Under the pieces are notes generated by a model. The model was not told the origin of the DNA, ran no database searches, and saw nothing but the letters and a program-made list of their open reading frames with translations. A program made the position numbers and the translations under genes. Below, piece by piece: positions 1 to 6,026 of a DNA stretch of 7,299 nt. The first letter of the stretch is position 1, and the number at the start of each line of letters is the position of its first letter. The stretch is from Lachnospiraceae bacterium (GTDB lineage Bacteria; Bacillota_A; Clostridia; Lachnospirales; Lachnospiraceae): positions 1-7,299 of the forward strand of contig DMAZ01000198.1 of NCBI GenBank assembly GCA_003446335.1, in the 5' to 3' direction.

Positions 1-66
1 GAAGCCGCCGTTCCCATAGCCTCCCCGGTTATTGAAGCTGTCGTTCCCGTAGCTCCCCTGACCATT
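1..66 (-). repeat. Imperfect 33-bp tandem repeat inside the zinc-ribbon gene
   Basis: Bases 1-33 and 34-66 align without gaps at 24 of 33 positions. Read on the minus strand they encode NGQGSYGNDSF and then NNRGGYGNGGF, giving the pattern N-x-x-G-[SG]-Y-G-N-[DG]-[SG]-F. The array runs into the window edge, so the copy number is unknown. A weaker related stretch (QGSGNRSP) lies just before it in the protein. Confidence 0.75.
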
Positions 67-285
67 GGGACTGCGGTTTCCGCTGCCTTGTTTATTTGCG
101 ATGACGGTCGTTCCGTTATCTTCTAAATCGTCAAAGTTCTGAGAATCGGAATCGTATGAAGAATTTTGAAAATGACTGTCCGGACCGGACCTGCCGCCCG
201 GGCCCGTGGGATAGGCCCTGGCGCCGCATCTGCCGCAGAATCTGTTTCCTTCCGGTATCTGAGCGCCGCATTTCGAACAAAACAT
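1..285 (-). CDS. Zinc-ribbon protein with Gly/Asn-rich repeat tail (partial, C-terminus outside window)
   Basis: The first 95 residues are visible; the rest lies beyond the left edge. The N-terminus carries Cys3, Cys6, Cys17 and Cys20 (CxxC-x10-CxxC) in MFCSKCGAQIPEGNRFCGRC, a typical short bacterial zinc ribbon that would bind one zinc ion. Residues 21-64 are polar and acidic. From about residue 65 the chain is rich in Gly, Asn, Ser and Tyr and holds two 11-residue repeats. There is no signal peptide, so the N-terminus should be cytoplasmic. In Firmicutes such ribbons often sit before a disordered linker and then membrane segments or another domain, but that part is not visible and the function is unknown. 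The start is supported by an AGGAGGGGG ribosome binding site at about 288-296. The gene follows the phosphorylase gene on the same strand, but a terminator lies between, so it is probably a separate unit unrelated to sugar use. Confidence 0.85.
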   Translation of the reverse strand, partial: MFCSKCGAQIPEGNRFCGRCGARAYPTGPGGRSGPDSHFQNSSYDSDSQNFDDLEDNGTTVIANKQGSGNRSPNGQGSYGNDSFNNRGGYGNGGF

Positions 286-330
286 AATCCCCCTCCTGTT
301 TTGAGCAGATATTCCTACTTATTTTTCATA

Positions 331-350
331 TCCGTATTGTAACATACGGA
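331..350 (-). promoter_or_regulatory. Palindrome overlapping a possible -10 box of the zinc-ribbon gene
   Basis: Perfect 7-bp inverted arms, TCCGTAT at 331-337 and ATACGGA at 344-350, flank a 6-base centre. On the minus strand a TACAAT hexamer (336-341, 5 of 6 to the -10 consensus) lies inside the palindrome, about 50 bases upstream of the zinc-ribbon start. No convincing -35 box is visible. It could be an operator over a promoter or a small hairpin in the leader; the reading is tentative. Confidence 0.3.
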
Positions 351-440
351 GGCGGAAAATGCTGATATTTTGACGAATGATGGGTGAAAACGGATGGAAG
401 CCGGGAATGAGAAGGATAAAGGAAAGCCGATTCGTCGGAA

Positions 441-470
441 AAACAAAAAGGCGGGGCTTCCGCCCCGCTT
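441..470 (-). terminator. Intrinsic terminator of the cellobiose phosphorylase gene
   Basis: On the minus strand a GC-rich hairpin with a perfect 7-bp stem (451-457 paired with 462-468, extendable by a G-U and an A-U pair) and a 4-base loop is followed by a T-rich run reading TTTTTGTTTTT. It begins 45 bases after the stop codon of the GH94 gene. Stem strength and T-tract fit rho-independent termination. The plus strand lacks a T-tract after the stem, so it should act only on leftward transcripts. A small extra hairpin (500-513, 5-bp stem) sits directly after the stop codon. Confidence 0.88.
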
Positions 471-514
471 AATGTTCAGATCCGTTTTGAAGAATATGAA
501 GAGCTTTTGCTCTG

Positions 515-2950
515 TCAGCAGATCGTCACCTCAACAGTGACCTTGCTTCCCGCCGGCTGCGGCGGAATAACATTGCCGGAAATCGCAGAGCCGTTCACAA
601 GTACGCTCATGGTGCCGCTCTCAAGATGTCCGGGATTTTTAACTTCGATGGTATAGATCGCGCCCCGATAAGCCCTTGTGACTGTGAAGCCATCCCATTC
701 AGCCGGAATACACGGACGGATGCGCAGACCGTCGAAATCCGGATAAATACCCAGGATATACTGGGAGGCGTTCACGAATGTCCAGGAAGCCGTTCCTGTC
801 AGCCAGCTGTTCTTTCCTTCTCCGAAATGAACGGCGTCGCGGCCGGCGACCATCTGGCAGTATGCGTACGGTTCGGTCCGATGGATATCCATCTTGTCTT
901 CAAGGAAGGACGGGGTGATCTTTTTATAGAGACTGTATGCCCGGTTTCCGTGTCCCATCTCCGTCTCAGCGATGGAGACCCATGGGTTATTGTGGCAGAA
1001 GATACCTGCATTTTCCTTGTATCCCGGCGGGTAGGAGGACACTTCGCCGAGATTCAGATGGTAGTCCTTATAGGCCGGCTGCAGAATCATGATACCATAC
1101 TCAGATTCCAGTTCTCTCTCAACACTGTCCAGTGCTTTCTGTGCTTCTCCGGTCTCCTTGCCGATTCCTGCCATTACACAGAATCCCTGCGGTTCGATGA
1201 AGATTTTTCCGTCTTCACACTCGTGGGAGCCGACTTTTTCGGAGAATGCGTCGTATGCGCGAAGGAACCACTCTCCGTCCCAGCCGTCTGTCAGGACAGC
1301 CTTTTCCATGATCGCGACTTCTTCTTCCGCTTTCGCTGCATCGTCTTTAAGTCCGAGATGCTTCAGGATATCGATATATTCCCTTCCGTATTTTACGAAC
1401 ATACCGGCTATGAATACGGATTCCGCCACCGGACCTTCACTGGGACCGGTCGTCTGGAAGGATTCACCCGGCTCATCCGAGAAACAGTTGAGATTCAGGC
1501 AGTCGTTCCAGTCCGCGCGGCCGATGAGGGGCAGACCATGCGGGCCTTTGTGTGTCACGATATAGTTGAAGGAGCGGCGCAGATGCTCGAGCAGCGGAGC
1601 CGCCAGACTGTCATCGTTGTCGAACGGGGTCATCTCGTCCAGAATACCGAAGTCACCGGTCTCACGAATATATGCGGAGACACCGGCGATGAGCCACATC
1701 GGATCGTCGTTGAAACCGCTTCCGACATCCATGTTGCCCCGCTTGGTGAGCGGCTGATACTGATGGTAGGCAGATCCGTCCGGGAACTGTGTTGCGGCAA
1801 TGTCGAGAAGTCTCTGCCTTGCGCGGTCCGGAATCAGGTGAACGAAGCCGAACAGATCCTGGCTGGAATCACGGAAGCCCATTCCGCGGCCGATACCCGA
1901 CTCATAGTAGGAGGCAGAACGTGACATATTGAAGGTGACCATACACTGATACTGGTGCCAGATATTGACCATGCGGTTGAATCTGTCTTCGGGAGTCTGC
2001 GCTGTGAATTTACTGAGAAGACCGTCCCAGTATTCTTTCAAAGCGTTCAACTTCTCTTCGACCTGCTCTTCGGTAGAGTAGCGGGCAATCAGTTCATGAG
2101 CCGGCTCTTTGCGTATAACGCCCTGCGATTCCCATTTATTGTCTTTGGGATTCTCAACATAACCGAGGATAAAAATATATGTTTTTTCCTGACCCGGCGC
2201 AAGGTCGAGATTGATCTGATGTGCACCGACGGGTGCCCATCCGCTTGCTATGGATCCGGAGAGACTGCCGGCAAGGACGGCCTCCGGAGCTTCCGGGCCG
2301 CTGTAAGTGCCGAGAAAACTGTCGCGGGCTGTATCAAATCCGTCGATCGGCGTGTTGACATGGAAAATCGCATAGTGATTGCGCCTCTCGCGGTATTCTG
2401 TCTTATGGTAGATGGTGGATCCTTCTATCTCTACTTCGCCTGTGCTGAAGTTCCTCTGGAAATTCGTCATGTCATCCATGGCGTTCCAGAGACAGAATTC
2501 TACAAATGAAAACAGCTTAAGCGCTTTCGAATCCTCTCCGTTGTTCCTGATCCGGACGCGCATAATCTCCGCAGTGTCACCGATCGGGACAAATGCGGTG
2601 ACTTCACAGGCTACTTTATTCTTTTCACCGGTGATTACCGTATAGCCCATACCATGGCGGCAGGTGTAATGATCGAGAGGTGTCCTGGTCGGCTGCCATC
2701 CCGGATTCCATACTGTGTCACCGTCCTTAATATAGAAATAGTGGCCGTTGGAGTCCAGCGGAGTATTGTTATAGCGATATCTTGTGAGACGGAGCAGTTT
2801 CGCGTCTTTATAGAAAGCATATCCGCCGCCGGTATTGGAAATAAGTGTGAAAAATTCTTCACAGCCGAGATAGTTGATCCAGGGAAGGGGGGTTTTGGGA
2901 GTTGTGATTACATATTCTTTCTTCTGATCATCGAAATAGCCGTATTTCAT
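515..2950 (-). CDS. cbp: Cellobiose phosphorylase (glycoside hydrolase family 94)
   Basis: 811 residues, the usual full length for this enzyme. It cleaves cellobiose with inorganic phosphate to alpha-D-glucose 1-phosphate plus glucose (EC 2.4.1.20) in the cytoplasm; no signal peptide is present. The N-terminus ([20 protein letters not shown], then PWINYLG and RYRYNN) closely matches characterised Cellvibrio/Cellulomonas and Clostridium cellobiose phosphorylases as I remember them. Expected order: N-terminal beta-sandwich to about 300, helical linker, (alpha/alpha)6 barrel to about 735, C-terminal beta-sheet cap. Visible active-site features are [14 protein letters not shown] (352-365, sugar/phosphate side), RADWND with the presumed general acid Asp483, EGPVAE (505-510), His653 in FCHNNPW, and LTGTASW with Thr718-Gly719, the last two at phosphate-contact positions known in the family. 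The start has an AAAGGAG site at 2957-2963. It is divergent from the repressor/transporter operon, with an operator upstream. Cellodextrin phosphorylase or another GH94 specificity is less likely: those enzymes are usually longer or lack this N-terminus. Confidence 0.95.
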   Translation of the reverse strand: MKYGYFDDQKKEYVITTPKTPLPWINYLGCEEFFTLISNTGGGYAFYKDAKLLRLTRYRYNNTPLDSNGHYFYIKDGDTVWNPGWQPTRTPLDHYTCRHGMGYTVITGEKNKVACEVTAFVPIGDTAEIMRVRIRNNGEDSKALKLFSFVEFCLWNAMDDMTNFQRNFSTGEVEIEGSTIYHKTEYRERRNHYAIFHVNTPIDGFDTARDSFLGTYSGPEAPEAVLAGSLSGSIASGWAPVGAHQINLDLAPGQEKTYIFILGYVENPKDNKWESQGVIRKEPAHELIARYSTEEQVEEKLNALKEYWDGLLSKFTAQTPEDRFNRMVNIWHQYQCMVTFNMSRSASYYESGIGRGMGFRDSSQDLFGFVHLIPDRARQRLLDIAATQFPDGSAYHQYQPLTKRGNMDVGSGFNDDPMWLIAGVSAYIRETGDFGILDEMTPFDNDDSLAAPLLEHLRRSFNYIVTHKGPHGLPLIGRADWNDCLNLNCFSDEPGESFQTTGPSEGPVAESVFIAGMFVKYGREYIDILKHLGLKDDAAKAEEEVAIMEKAVLTDGWDGEWFLRAYDAFSEKVGSHECEDGKIFIEPQGFCVMAGIGKETGEAQKALDSVERELESEYGIMILQPAYKDYHLNLGEVSSYPPGYKENAGIFCHNNPWVSIAETEMGHGNRAYSLYKKITPSFLEDKMDIHRTEPYAYCQMVAGRDAVHFGEGKNSWLTGTASWTFVNASQYILGIYPDFDGLRIRPCIPAEWDGFTVTRAYRGAIYTIEVKNPGHLESGTMSVLVNGSAISGNVIPPQPAGSKVTVEVTIC

Positions 2951-3052
2951 AGTGGACTCCTTTGAAACAAGTGTGAGAAGATGCAGTCGATTCGGGCGGA
3001 GAACTGATTGTACGGTTCAAATATGGAAAACGGGGGCAGTTTCTCAGCAACA

Positions 3053-3068
3053 ACGAAAACGTTTGCGT
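3053..3068. promoter_or_regulatory. LacI-family operator, phosphorylase-proximal
   Basis: ACGAAAACGTTTGCGT is a 16-bp palindrome with one mismatched pair (A3056/G3065) centred on a CpG between 3060 and 3061, the usual architecture of a LacI-family site. Its 14-bp core matches 12 of 14 bases of the second operator at 3295-3308. It lies about 100 bases upstream of the phosphorylase start codon, and downstream of the best candidate leftward -10 box, where a bound repressor could block elongation. Confidence 0.72.
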
Positions 3069-3094
3069 ATCAATATTGGTTCTTTTCAAATAAA

Positions 3095-3123
3095 AATATA
3101 GATGATACTGCGAAAAAAAGCAA
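3095..3123 (-). promoter_or_regulatory. Candidate promoter of the cellobiose phosphorylase gene
   Basis: On the minus strand TATATT (3095-3100, 5 of 6 to -10) is preceded at 17 bases by TTGCTT (3118-3123, 3 of 6 to -35). Transcription would start near 3088, placing the operator at about +20 to +35 and leaving a leader of about 138 bases. An alternative -10, TACAAT at 3007-3012, lies closer to the gene but has no recognisable -35. The choice between them is uncertain. Confidence 0.35.
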
Positions 3124-3259
3124 GTCATAATTTCGCAAAATAGATTATGGGAATAAAACAAGTAAAGCCCAAGAAAAAACCGGAATGTAAAATTTGCACA
3201 AAATAAGATGTGAATATAAATGAAAAATGACAGAAATGTGATAAAATGCAAAAATCGAC

Positions 3260-3287
3260 TTGACTTTAGCAAAAAAAGAGTTAAGAT
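3260..3287 (+). promoter_or_regulatory. Promoter of the repressor/transporter operon
   Basis: TTGACT (3260-3265, 5 of 6 to -35) is followed after 16 bases by TAAGAT (3282-3287, 4 of 6 to -10). The predicted start, around 3294, falls on the left edge of the operator at 3295-3308, so repressor bound there would directly block transcription of its own gene and those downstream. The leader would be about 55 bases. Confidence 0.55.
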
Positions 3288-3294
3288 TGAATTA

Positions 3295-3308
3295 CGAAAA
3301 CGATTTCG
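3295..3308. promoter_or_regulatory. LacI-family operator, repressor-proximal
   Basis: CGAAAACGATTTCG is a 14-bp palindrome with one mismatched pair (A3300/A3303), centred on a CpG between 3301 and 3302. It differs from the phosphorylase-proximal operator at only two core positions. It overlaps the predicted transcription start of the repressor gene, giving autoregulation. CcpA cre sites have similar geometry but normally carry TG...CA outer bases; here both sites have CG...CG, which favours the local repressor. Confidence 0.72.
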
Positions 3309-3334
3309 AAAGCAAATGACAACGACCAGAACAC

Positions 3335-3342
3335 AAAGGAGG
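3335..3342 (+). promoter_or_regulatory. Ribosome binding site that decides the repressor start
   Basis: AAAGGAGG ends 2 bases before an ATG at 3345 and 8 bases before an in-frame ATG at 3351. The 8-base spacing is normal and the 2-base spacing too short, so translation most likely begins at 3351, removing two residues (Met-Leu). Confidence 0.7.
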
Positions 3343-3350
3343 TTATGCTG

Positions 3351-4361
3351 ATGGCTTCGTTGAAAGATATCGCCAGAGCCTGTGGTGTTTCGGTTGGTAC
3401 TGTCAGTAAGGCCTTGAATGATCACAGCGATGTGAGTGAAGTCAGAAGAGAACAGATCAAGAAAAAGGCCCTGGAGATCGGATATTTTCCGAATCAGGCC
3501 GCAAGGGCGCTTAAGACCAGATCTACAATGGATATCGGAGTCCTGTTCGCCGACGAGCACAACAGCGGACTGACACATCCTTATTTCTCAAGAGTTCTGG
3601 AAGGCTTGAAAATTCAAACTGAAGAAAATGGATATGATCTTACTTTTATAGGAATCCGATCCAAACGGAACAAAATGACATTCCTGGAGCACTGTCTGTA
3701 CCGAAATGTTGACGGCGTTGTGATTGCCTGTGTGGATTTCAGTCAGCCGGAAGTCATGGAACTTGCGAAATCAAAACTTCCGGTCGTGACGATTGATCAT
3801 GTGATTTACGACTGTGCCACAATTTCTTCCAACAATGTGGAGGGAATGAAGATTCTGTCACGATATGTGCTGTCGAAAGGACACAGGAAAGTGGCCTTCA
3901 TTCACGGAATGCCTTCCTCAACGACAAGTGAGCGGATGGCAGGTTTTTTTCAGGCGATGGAAGAAGCGGGGAATGAAATTCCGGATGAGTACATCAGAGA
4001 AATTCATTATCTCGACGATGAGGAGGCATATAGCACGACGAAGGAACTGCTTGCTCTGGCAGATAGGCCGACCTGCATCATGTATCCGGACGATTATACC
4101 TGCATAGGCGGGATCAATGCGATCCGGGACATGGGACTCTCCATTCCGGATGATATTTCAGTCACAGGTTATGACGGCGTCCCGATCGCCAAAATGATCA
4201 GTCCGAAGATCACGACCTATCAGCAGAATATGATTGAAATCGGAAAGACTGCGGCGGACAAGGTCATCGAGATGATCGAAAGACCGCGGACAGCAATAAA
4301 AAATAATACGGTTATCGACGGGACTTTGTACGAGGGAAGTTCTGTTGGAACAATAGAGTAA
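3351..4361 (+). CDS. LacI/GalR-family transcriptional repressor of the cellobiose locus
   Basis: 336 residues, normal for the family. An N-terminal helix-turn-helix (residues 4-23, LKDIARACGVSVGTVSKALN) is followed by the third helix and the hinge helix around NQAARALKTRST, with Leu54 at the minor-groove-inserting hinge position. Residues 60-336 form the two-lobed periplasmic-binding-like effector domain. Arg195 (SERMAGF) and Asp275 (GYDGVPIA) sit at positions that usually contact sugar ligands in the family. The segment MYPDDYTCIGG (244-254) replaces the commoner ND-x-x-A-x-G form, so the pocket is somewhat divergent. As a dimer it should bind the two palindromes upstream and release them when the transported sugar is present; cellobiose is the inferred effector from context. 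The gene is 33 bp upstream of the binding-protein gene with no terminator between, so co-transcription is likely. A different sugar ligand cannot be excluded. Confidence 0.93.
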   Translation: MASLKDIARACGVSVGTVSKALNDHSDVSEVRREQIKKKALEIGYFPNQAARALKTRSTMDIGVLFADEHNSGLTHPYFSRVLEGLKIQTEENGYDLTFIGIRSKRNKMTFLEHCLYRNVDGVVIACVDFSQPEVMELAKSKLPVVTIDHVIYDCATISSNNVEGMKILSRYVLSKGHRKVAFIHGMPSSTTSERMAGFFQAMEEAGNEIPDEYIREIHYLDDEEAYSTTKELLALADRPTCIMYPDDYTCIGGINAIRDMGLSIPDDISVTGYDGVPIAKMISPKITTYQQNMIEIGKTAADKVIEMIERPRTAIKNNTVIDGTLYEGSSVGTIE

Positions 4362-4394
4362 CTTAATTTAAAGTATTTTTCAGGAGGGAACAAC

Positions 4395-5825
4395 ATGAAG
4401 AGAAAAGTTCTTGCTACAGTATTGGCAGCAGCCATGGTAATGGGACTTGGCGCATGCGGAGGATCATCTTCATCAACCGCAGCAACAGACACAGCAGATG
4501 CAGCAGCTGAGAGCACAGCAGAGGCAGCTGACACGGCTGAGAGCACAGCAGAAGCAACAGAAGAGACTGCAGCGGCAGCAAGTGATGAGGGCAAGGTCCT
4601 TAAGATCGAAGTCTGGAACGAAGAGTTCAAGAGCCGCATCACAGATCACTATGACGGATATGAAGAAGTAGACGCTACACACGGCAAGATCGGTGATGTG
4701 TCTGTAGAATGGGTCATCACACCGTCTGATGACAATGCATATCAGAACAACCTGGATTCGATCCTTCCGGGCAACGTAGATGCTTCCCCAGATGATAAGG
4801 TTGATATCTTCCTTGTAGAAGCTGACTACGCACTGAAGTATGTTGATGCTGACGCCAACGTTGCAATGCCGCTTTCCGAGCTGGGCATCACAGATGCTGA
4901 CCTCTCCAAGCAGTACCAGTACACCAAGGACGTTGTTACAGACGCGAACGGCGAACTCCGCGGCGCTTCATGGCAGGCTTGCTCCGCAGGTCTTATCTAC
5001 AACAGAAAGATCGCTCAGGAAGTTCTCGGCGTTTCCGAGCCGGAAGAAGTTCAGGAATATGTAAAGGATTGGGATGCTTTCAATGCGACAGCTGCCAAGC
5101 TGAAAGAGAAAGGCTACAACATCACATCCACAGTTAACGACACATATCGTGTATACTCCAACAATGTTTCCGCTCCGTGGGTAGTGGACGGCAAGGTTGC
5201 AGTAGATGCGAACATCGAGAAATGGGTAAAAGATTCCAAGGCACTCGTAGATGCGGGCGAGACAACGACTGCTGAGCTTTGGTCTGATGACTGGAGCAAG
5301 GGCTTCTTCGAAGAGTCACCGGTATTCTGCTACTTTGGACCGGCATGGCTGATCAACTTCTCTATGCACGCTGATGAAGACGGTTCCGTAGCCAAGGCAG
5401 GCGGCTGGGGTCTCACAACAGGACCGCAGGGCTTCTACTGGGGCGGCACATGGATCTGCGCTGCACAGGGCACAGACAACCCGACACTTGTAAAGGATAT
5501 CATCCTTAAGATGACGACAGACAACGAAGTCATGGAAGACATCGCAGTCAAGGATTCCGATTGCGTAAACAATAAAGAGGTTCTTGACAAGCTTGCAAAC
5601 GACGCTGAATTCGGCAATGCTATCCTTGGCGGCCAGAATCCGTACGCTATGCTCGCTGAAGGCGCTGAGCTTGTTGACATGAGCAACATCTCCATCTATG
5701 ATCAGGGCTGCAACGAAGAGTTCCAGGCTGCTATGAAGAACTACTTCGACGGCAACGCTACATATGAAGAGGCACTTGCACAGTTCAACTCTGCAGTAGC
5801 TGAGAAGTATCCGGAGCTTGGCTGA
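4395..5825 (+). CDS. Sugar ABC transporter substrate-binding lipoprotein (CUT1, extracellular family 1)
   Basis: 476 residues. The N-terminus is a lipoprotein signal: MKRK, a hydrophobic stretch, then LGAC with Cys21 as the lipidation site, so the mature protein is tethered to the outer face of the membrane. Residues 22-65 form a low-complexity Ser/Ala/Thr/Glu linker with an internal repeat; the folded domain starts near KVLKIEVWNEEF (67-78). Features typical of family 1 sugar-binding proteins include DIFLVEADYA (137-146), AGLIYNRK (198-205) and the aromatic, Gly-rich GPQGFYWGGTW (343-353), which likely stacks on sugar rings. It should capture cellobiose or short cello-oligosaccharides for the two downstream permeases; specificity is inferred from the neighbouring phosphorylase. 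AGGAGGG at 4382-4388 supports the start. The gene prefers codons such as AAC, AAG and GAA, consistent with high expression. A terminator hairpin follows it. A weak promoter-like pair (4345-4350 and 4369-4374, 18-base gap) before it is not convincing. Confidence 0.95.
   Translation: MKRKVLATVLAAAMVMGLGACGGSSSSTAATDTADAAAESTAEAADTAESTAEATEETAAAASDEGKVLKIEVWNEEFKSRITDHYDGYEEVDATHGKIGDVSVEWVITPSDDNAYQNNLDSILPGNVDASPDDKVDIFLVEADYALKYVDADANVAMPLSELGITDADLSKQYQYTKDVVTDANGELRGASWQACSAGLIYNRKIAQEVLGVSEPEEVQEYVKDWDAFNATAAKLKEKGYNITSTVNDTYRVYSNNVSAPWVVDGKVAVDANIEKWVKDSKALVDAGETTTAELWSDDWSKGFFEESPVFCYFGPAWLINFSMHADEDGSVAKAGGWGLTTGPQGFYWGGTWICAAQGTDNPTLVKDIILKMTTDNEVMEDIAVKDSDCVNNKEVLDKLANDAEFGNAILGGQNPYAMLAEGAELVDMSNISIYDQGCNEEFQAAMKNYFDGNATYEEALAQFNSAVAEKYPELG
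4506..4552 (+). repeat. 30-bp period direct repeat in the lipoprotein linker
   Basis: The 17-base sequence GCTGAGAGCACAGCAGA occurs exactly at 4506-4522 and 4536-4552, a period of 30 bases (10 codons). It encodes the repeated AEST-AEA pattern of the linker between the lipidated cysteine and the binding domain. Such repeats can change length by slippage or recombination without disturbing the fold. Confidence 0.8.
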
Positions 5826-5862
5826 TCAGATCAGACAGAATAAAACAGGATAAAAAAGCAGG

Positions 5863-5896
5863 GTGCCTGTCCGTGAGTACGGGCAGGCACTTTTTA
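5863..5896 (+). terminator. Intrinsic terminator/attenuator between binding-protein and permease genes
   Basis: A 12-bp stem (5863-5874 with 5879-5890, one G-U pair) with loop GAGT is followed at once by TTTTTAT. It starts 37 bases after the binding-protein stop codon, inside what is otherwise one operon. In CUT1 operons such hairpins typically cause partial termination and protect the upstream message, raising binding protein above permease. An A-run at 5852-5857 precedes the stem, so it could also act weakly leftward. Confidence 0.88.
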
Positions 5897-5911
5897 TACC
5901 GAAAAAGACTA

Positions 5912-5978
5912 TTCAGGATCGGCAGGATGCCTCTTGGGCACACCTGAGAATTACCGGAGGTGTGCTGCGGATCCTGAA
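5912..5978 (+). promoter_or_regulatory. Long foldable leader element upstream of the permease genes
   Basis: TTCAGGATC (5912-5920) is a perfect 9-bp reverse complement of GATCCTGAA (5970-5978). Inside it, GCAG (5922-5925) pairs with CTGC (5965-5968), and CACACCT (5939-5945) pairs perfectly with AGGTGTG (5958-5964) around a 12-base loop. The nested arms give a roughly 67-base irregular stem with one large asymmetric internal loop (about 5926-5938). It begins just after the terminator hairpin and ends by the possible mini-ORF. No T-tract follows, so it is not an intrinsic terminator. I recognise no known riboswitch class; an RNA-stability or processing element is the simplest guess. Confidence 0.5.
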
Positions 5979-5987
5979 AGGGAGTTT

Positions 5988-6026
5988 ATGCAGCACTTTG
6001 TACGCAGTACGGAGGAACCGAAATGA
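5988..6026 (+). CDS. Possible 12-residue leader peptide overlapping the permease start
   Basis: ATG at 5988 opens a 12-codon frame encoding MQHFVRSTEEPK; its TGA stop (6024-6026) overlaps the permease ATG (6023-6025) as ATGA. A purine-rich AAAGGGAG (5977-5984) precedes it, though only 3 bases separate its end from the ATG. The permease ribosome binding site (GGAGG, 6011-6015) lies inside this frame, so ribosomes translating it could expose the site and re-initiate. A frame this short can arise by chance and there is no codon-usage evidence, so the call is weak. Confidence 0.25.
   Translation: MQHFVRSTEEPK

Larger units (their letters stand above)
2951..3350. other. Divergent intergenic control region between phosphorylase and repressor genes
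   Basis: About 400 bases without a credible gene. The stretch 3068-3300 is strongly AT-rich. It holds the phosphorylase ribosome binding site (2957-2963), a LacI-type operator near the phosphorylase (3053-3068), candidate leftward promoter elements, an inverted TGCGAAA/TTTCGCA pair (3109-3115 and 3131-3137, 15-base gap), a rightward promoter (3260-3287), a second operator (3295-3308) and the repressor ribosome binding site (3335-3342). No intrinsic terminator hairpin is seen in either direction. Confidence 0.85.

Noticed and set aside
626..2509. Long plus-strand open frames (626-1924 and 1955-2509) opposite the phosphorylase gene
   Set aside because: They are aligned codon-on-codon with the GH94 gene, so they stay open only because that gene avoids TTA, CTA and TCA codons. 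They have no ribosome binding sites, and the translations are Cys/Val/Phe-rich with no recognisable domain.
3053..3308. Reading the two palindromes as CcpA catabolite-control sites
   Set aside because: The central CpG geometry fits any LacI-family member, but both sites carry CG at the outer positions where cre sites have TG and CA, and a dedicated LacI gene is adjacent. Weak CcpA binding is not excluded.
3345..3350. Upstream ATG as the repressor start
   Set aside because: It is only 2 bases from the ribosome binding site; the in-frame ATG at 3351 has normal 8-base spacing and gives the usual family N-terminus.
2928..3578. 216-residue minus-strand frame across the divergent region and the repressor start
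   Set aside because: It runs through the operators, the promoter and the helix-turn-helix coding region of a convincing LacI gene, shows no domain, and overlaps the phosphorylase start.
4220..4642. Minus-strand Ala/Ser/Val-rich frame opposite the repressor end and lipoprotein start
   Set aside because: Its composition is the reverse complement of the low-complexity linker of the lipoprotein; it is a shadow of a well-supported gene.
5912..5978. Assignment of the structured leader to a known riboswitch
   Set aside because: I could not match conserved loop sequences of any class I know; naming one would be a guess.
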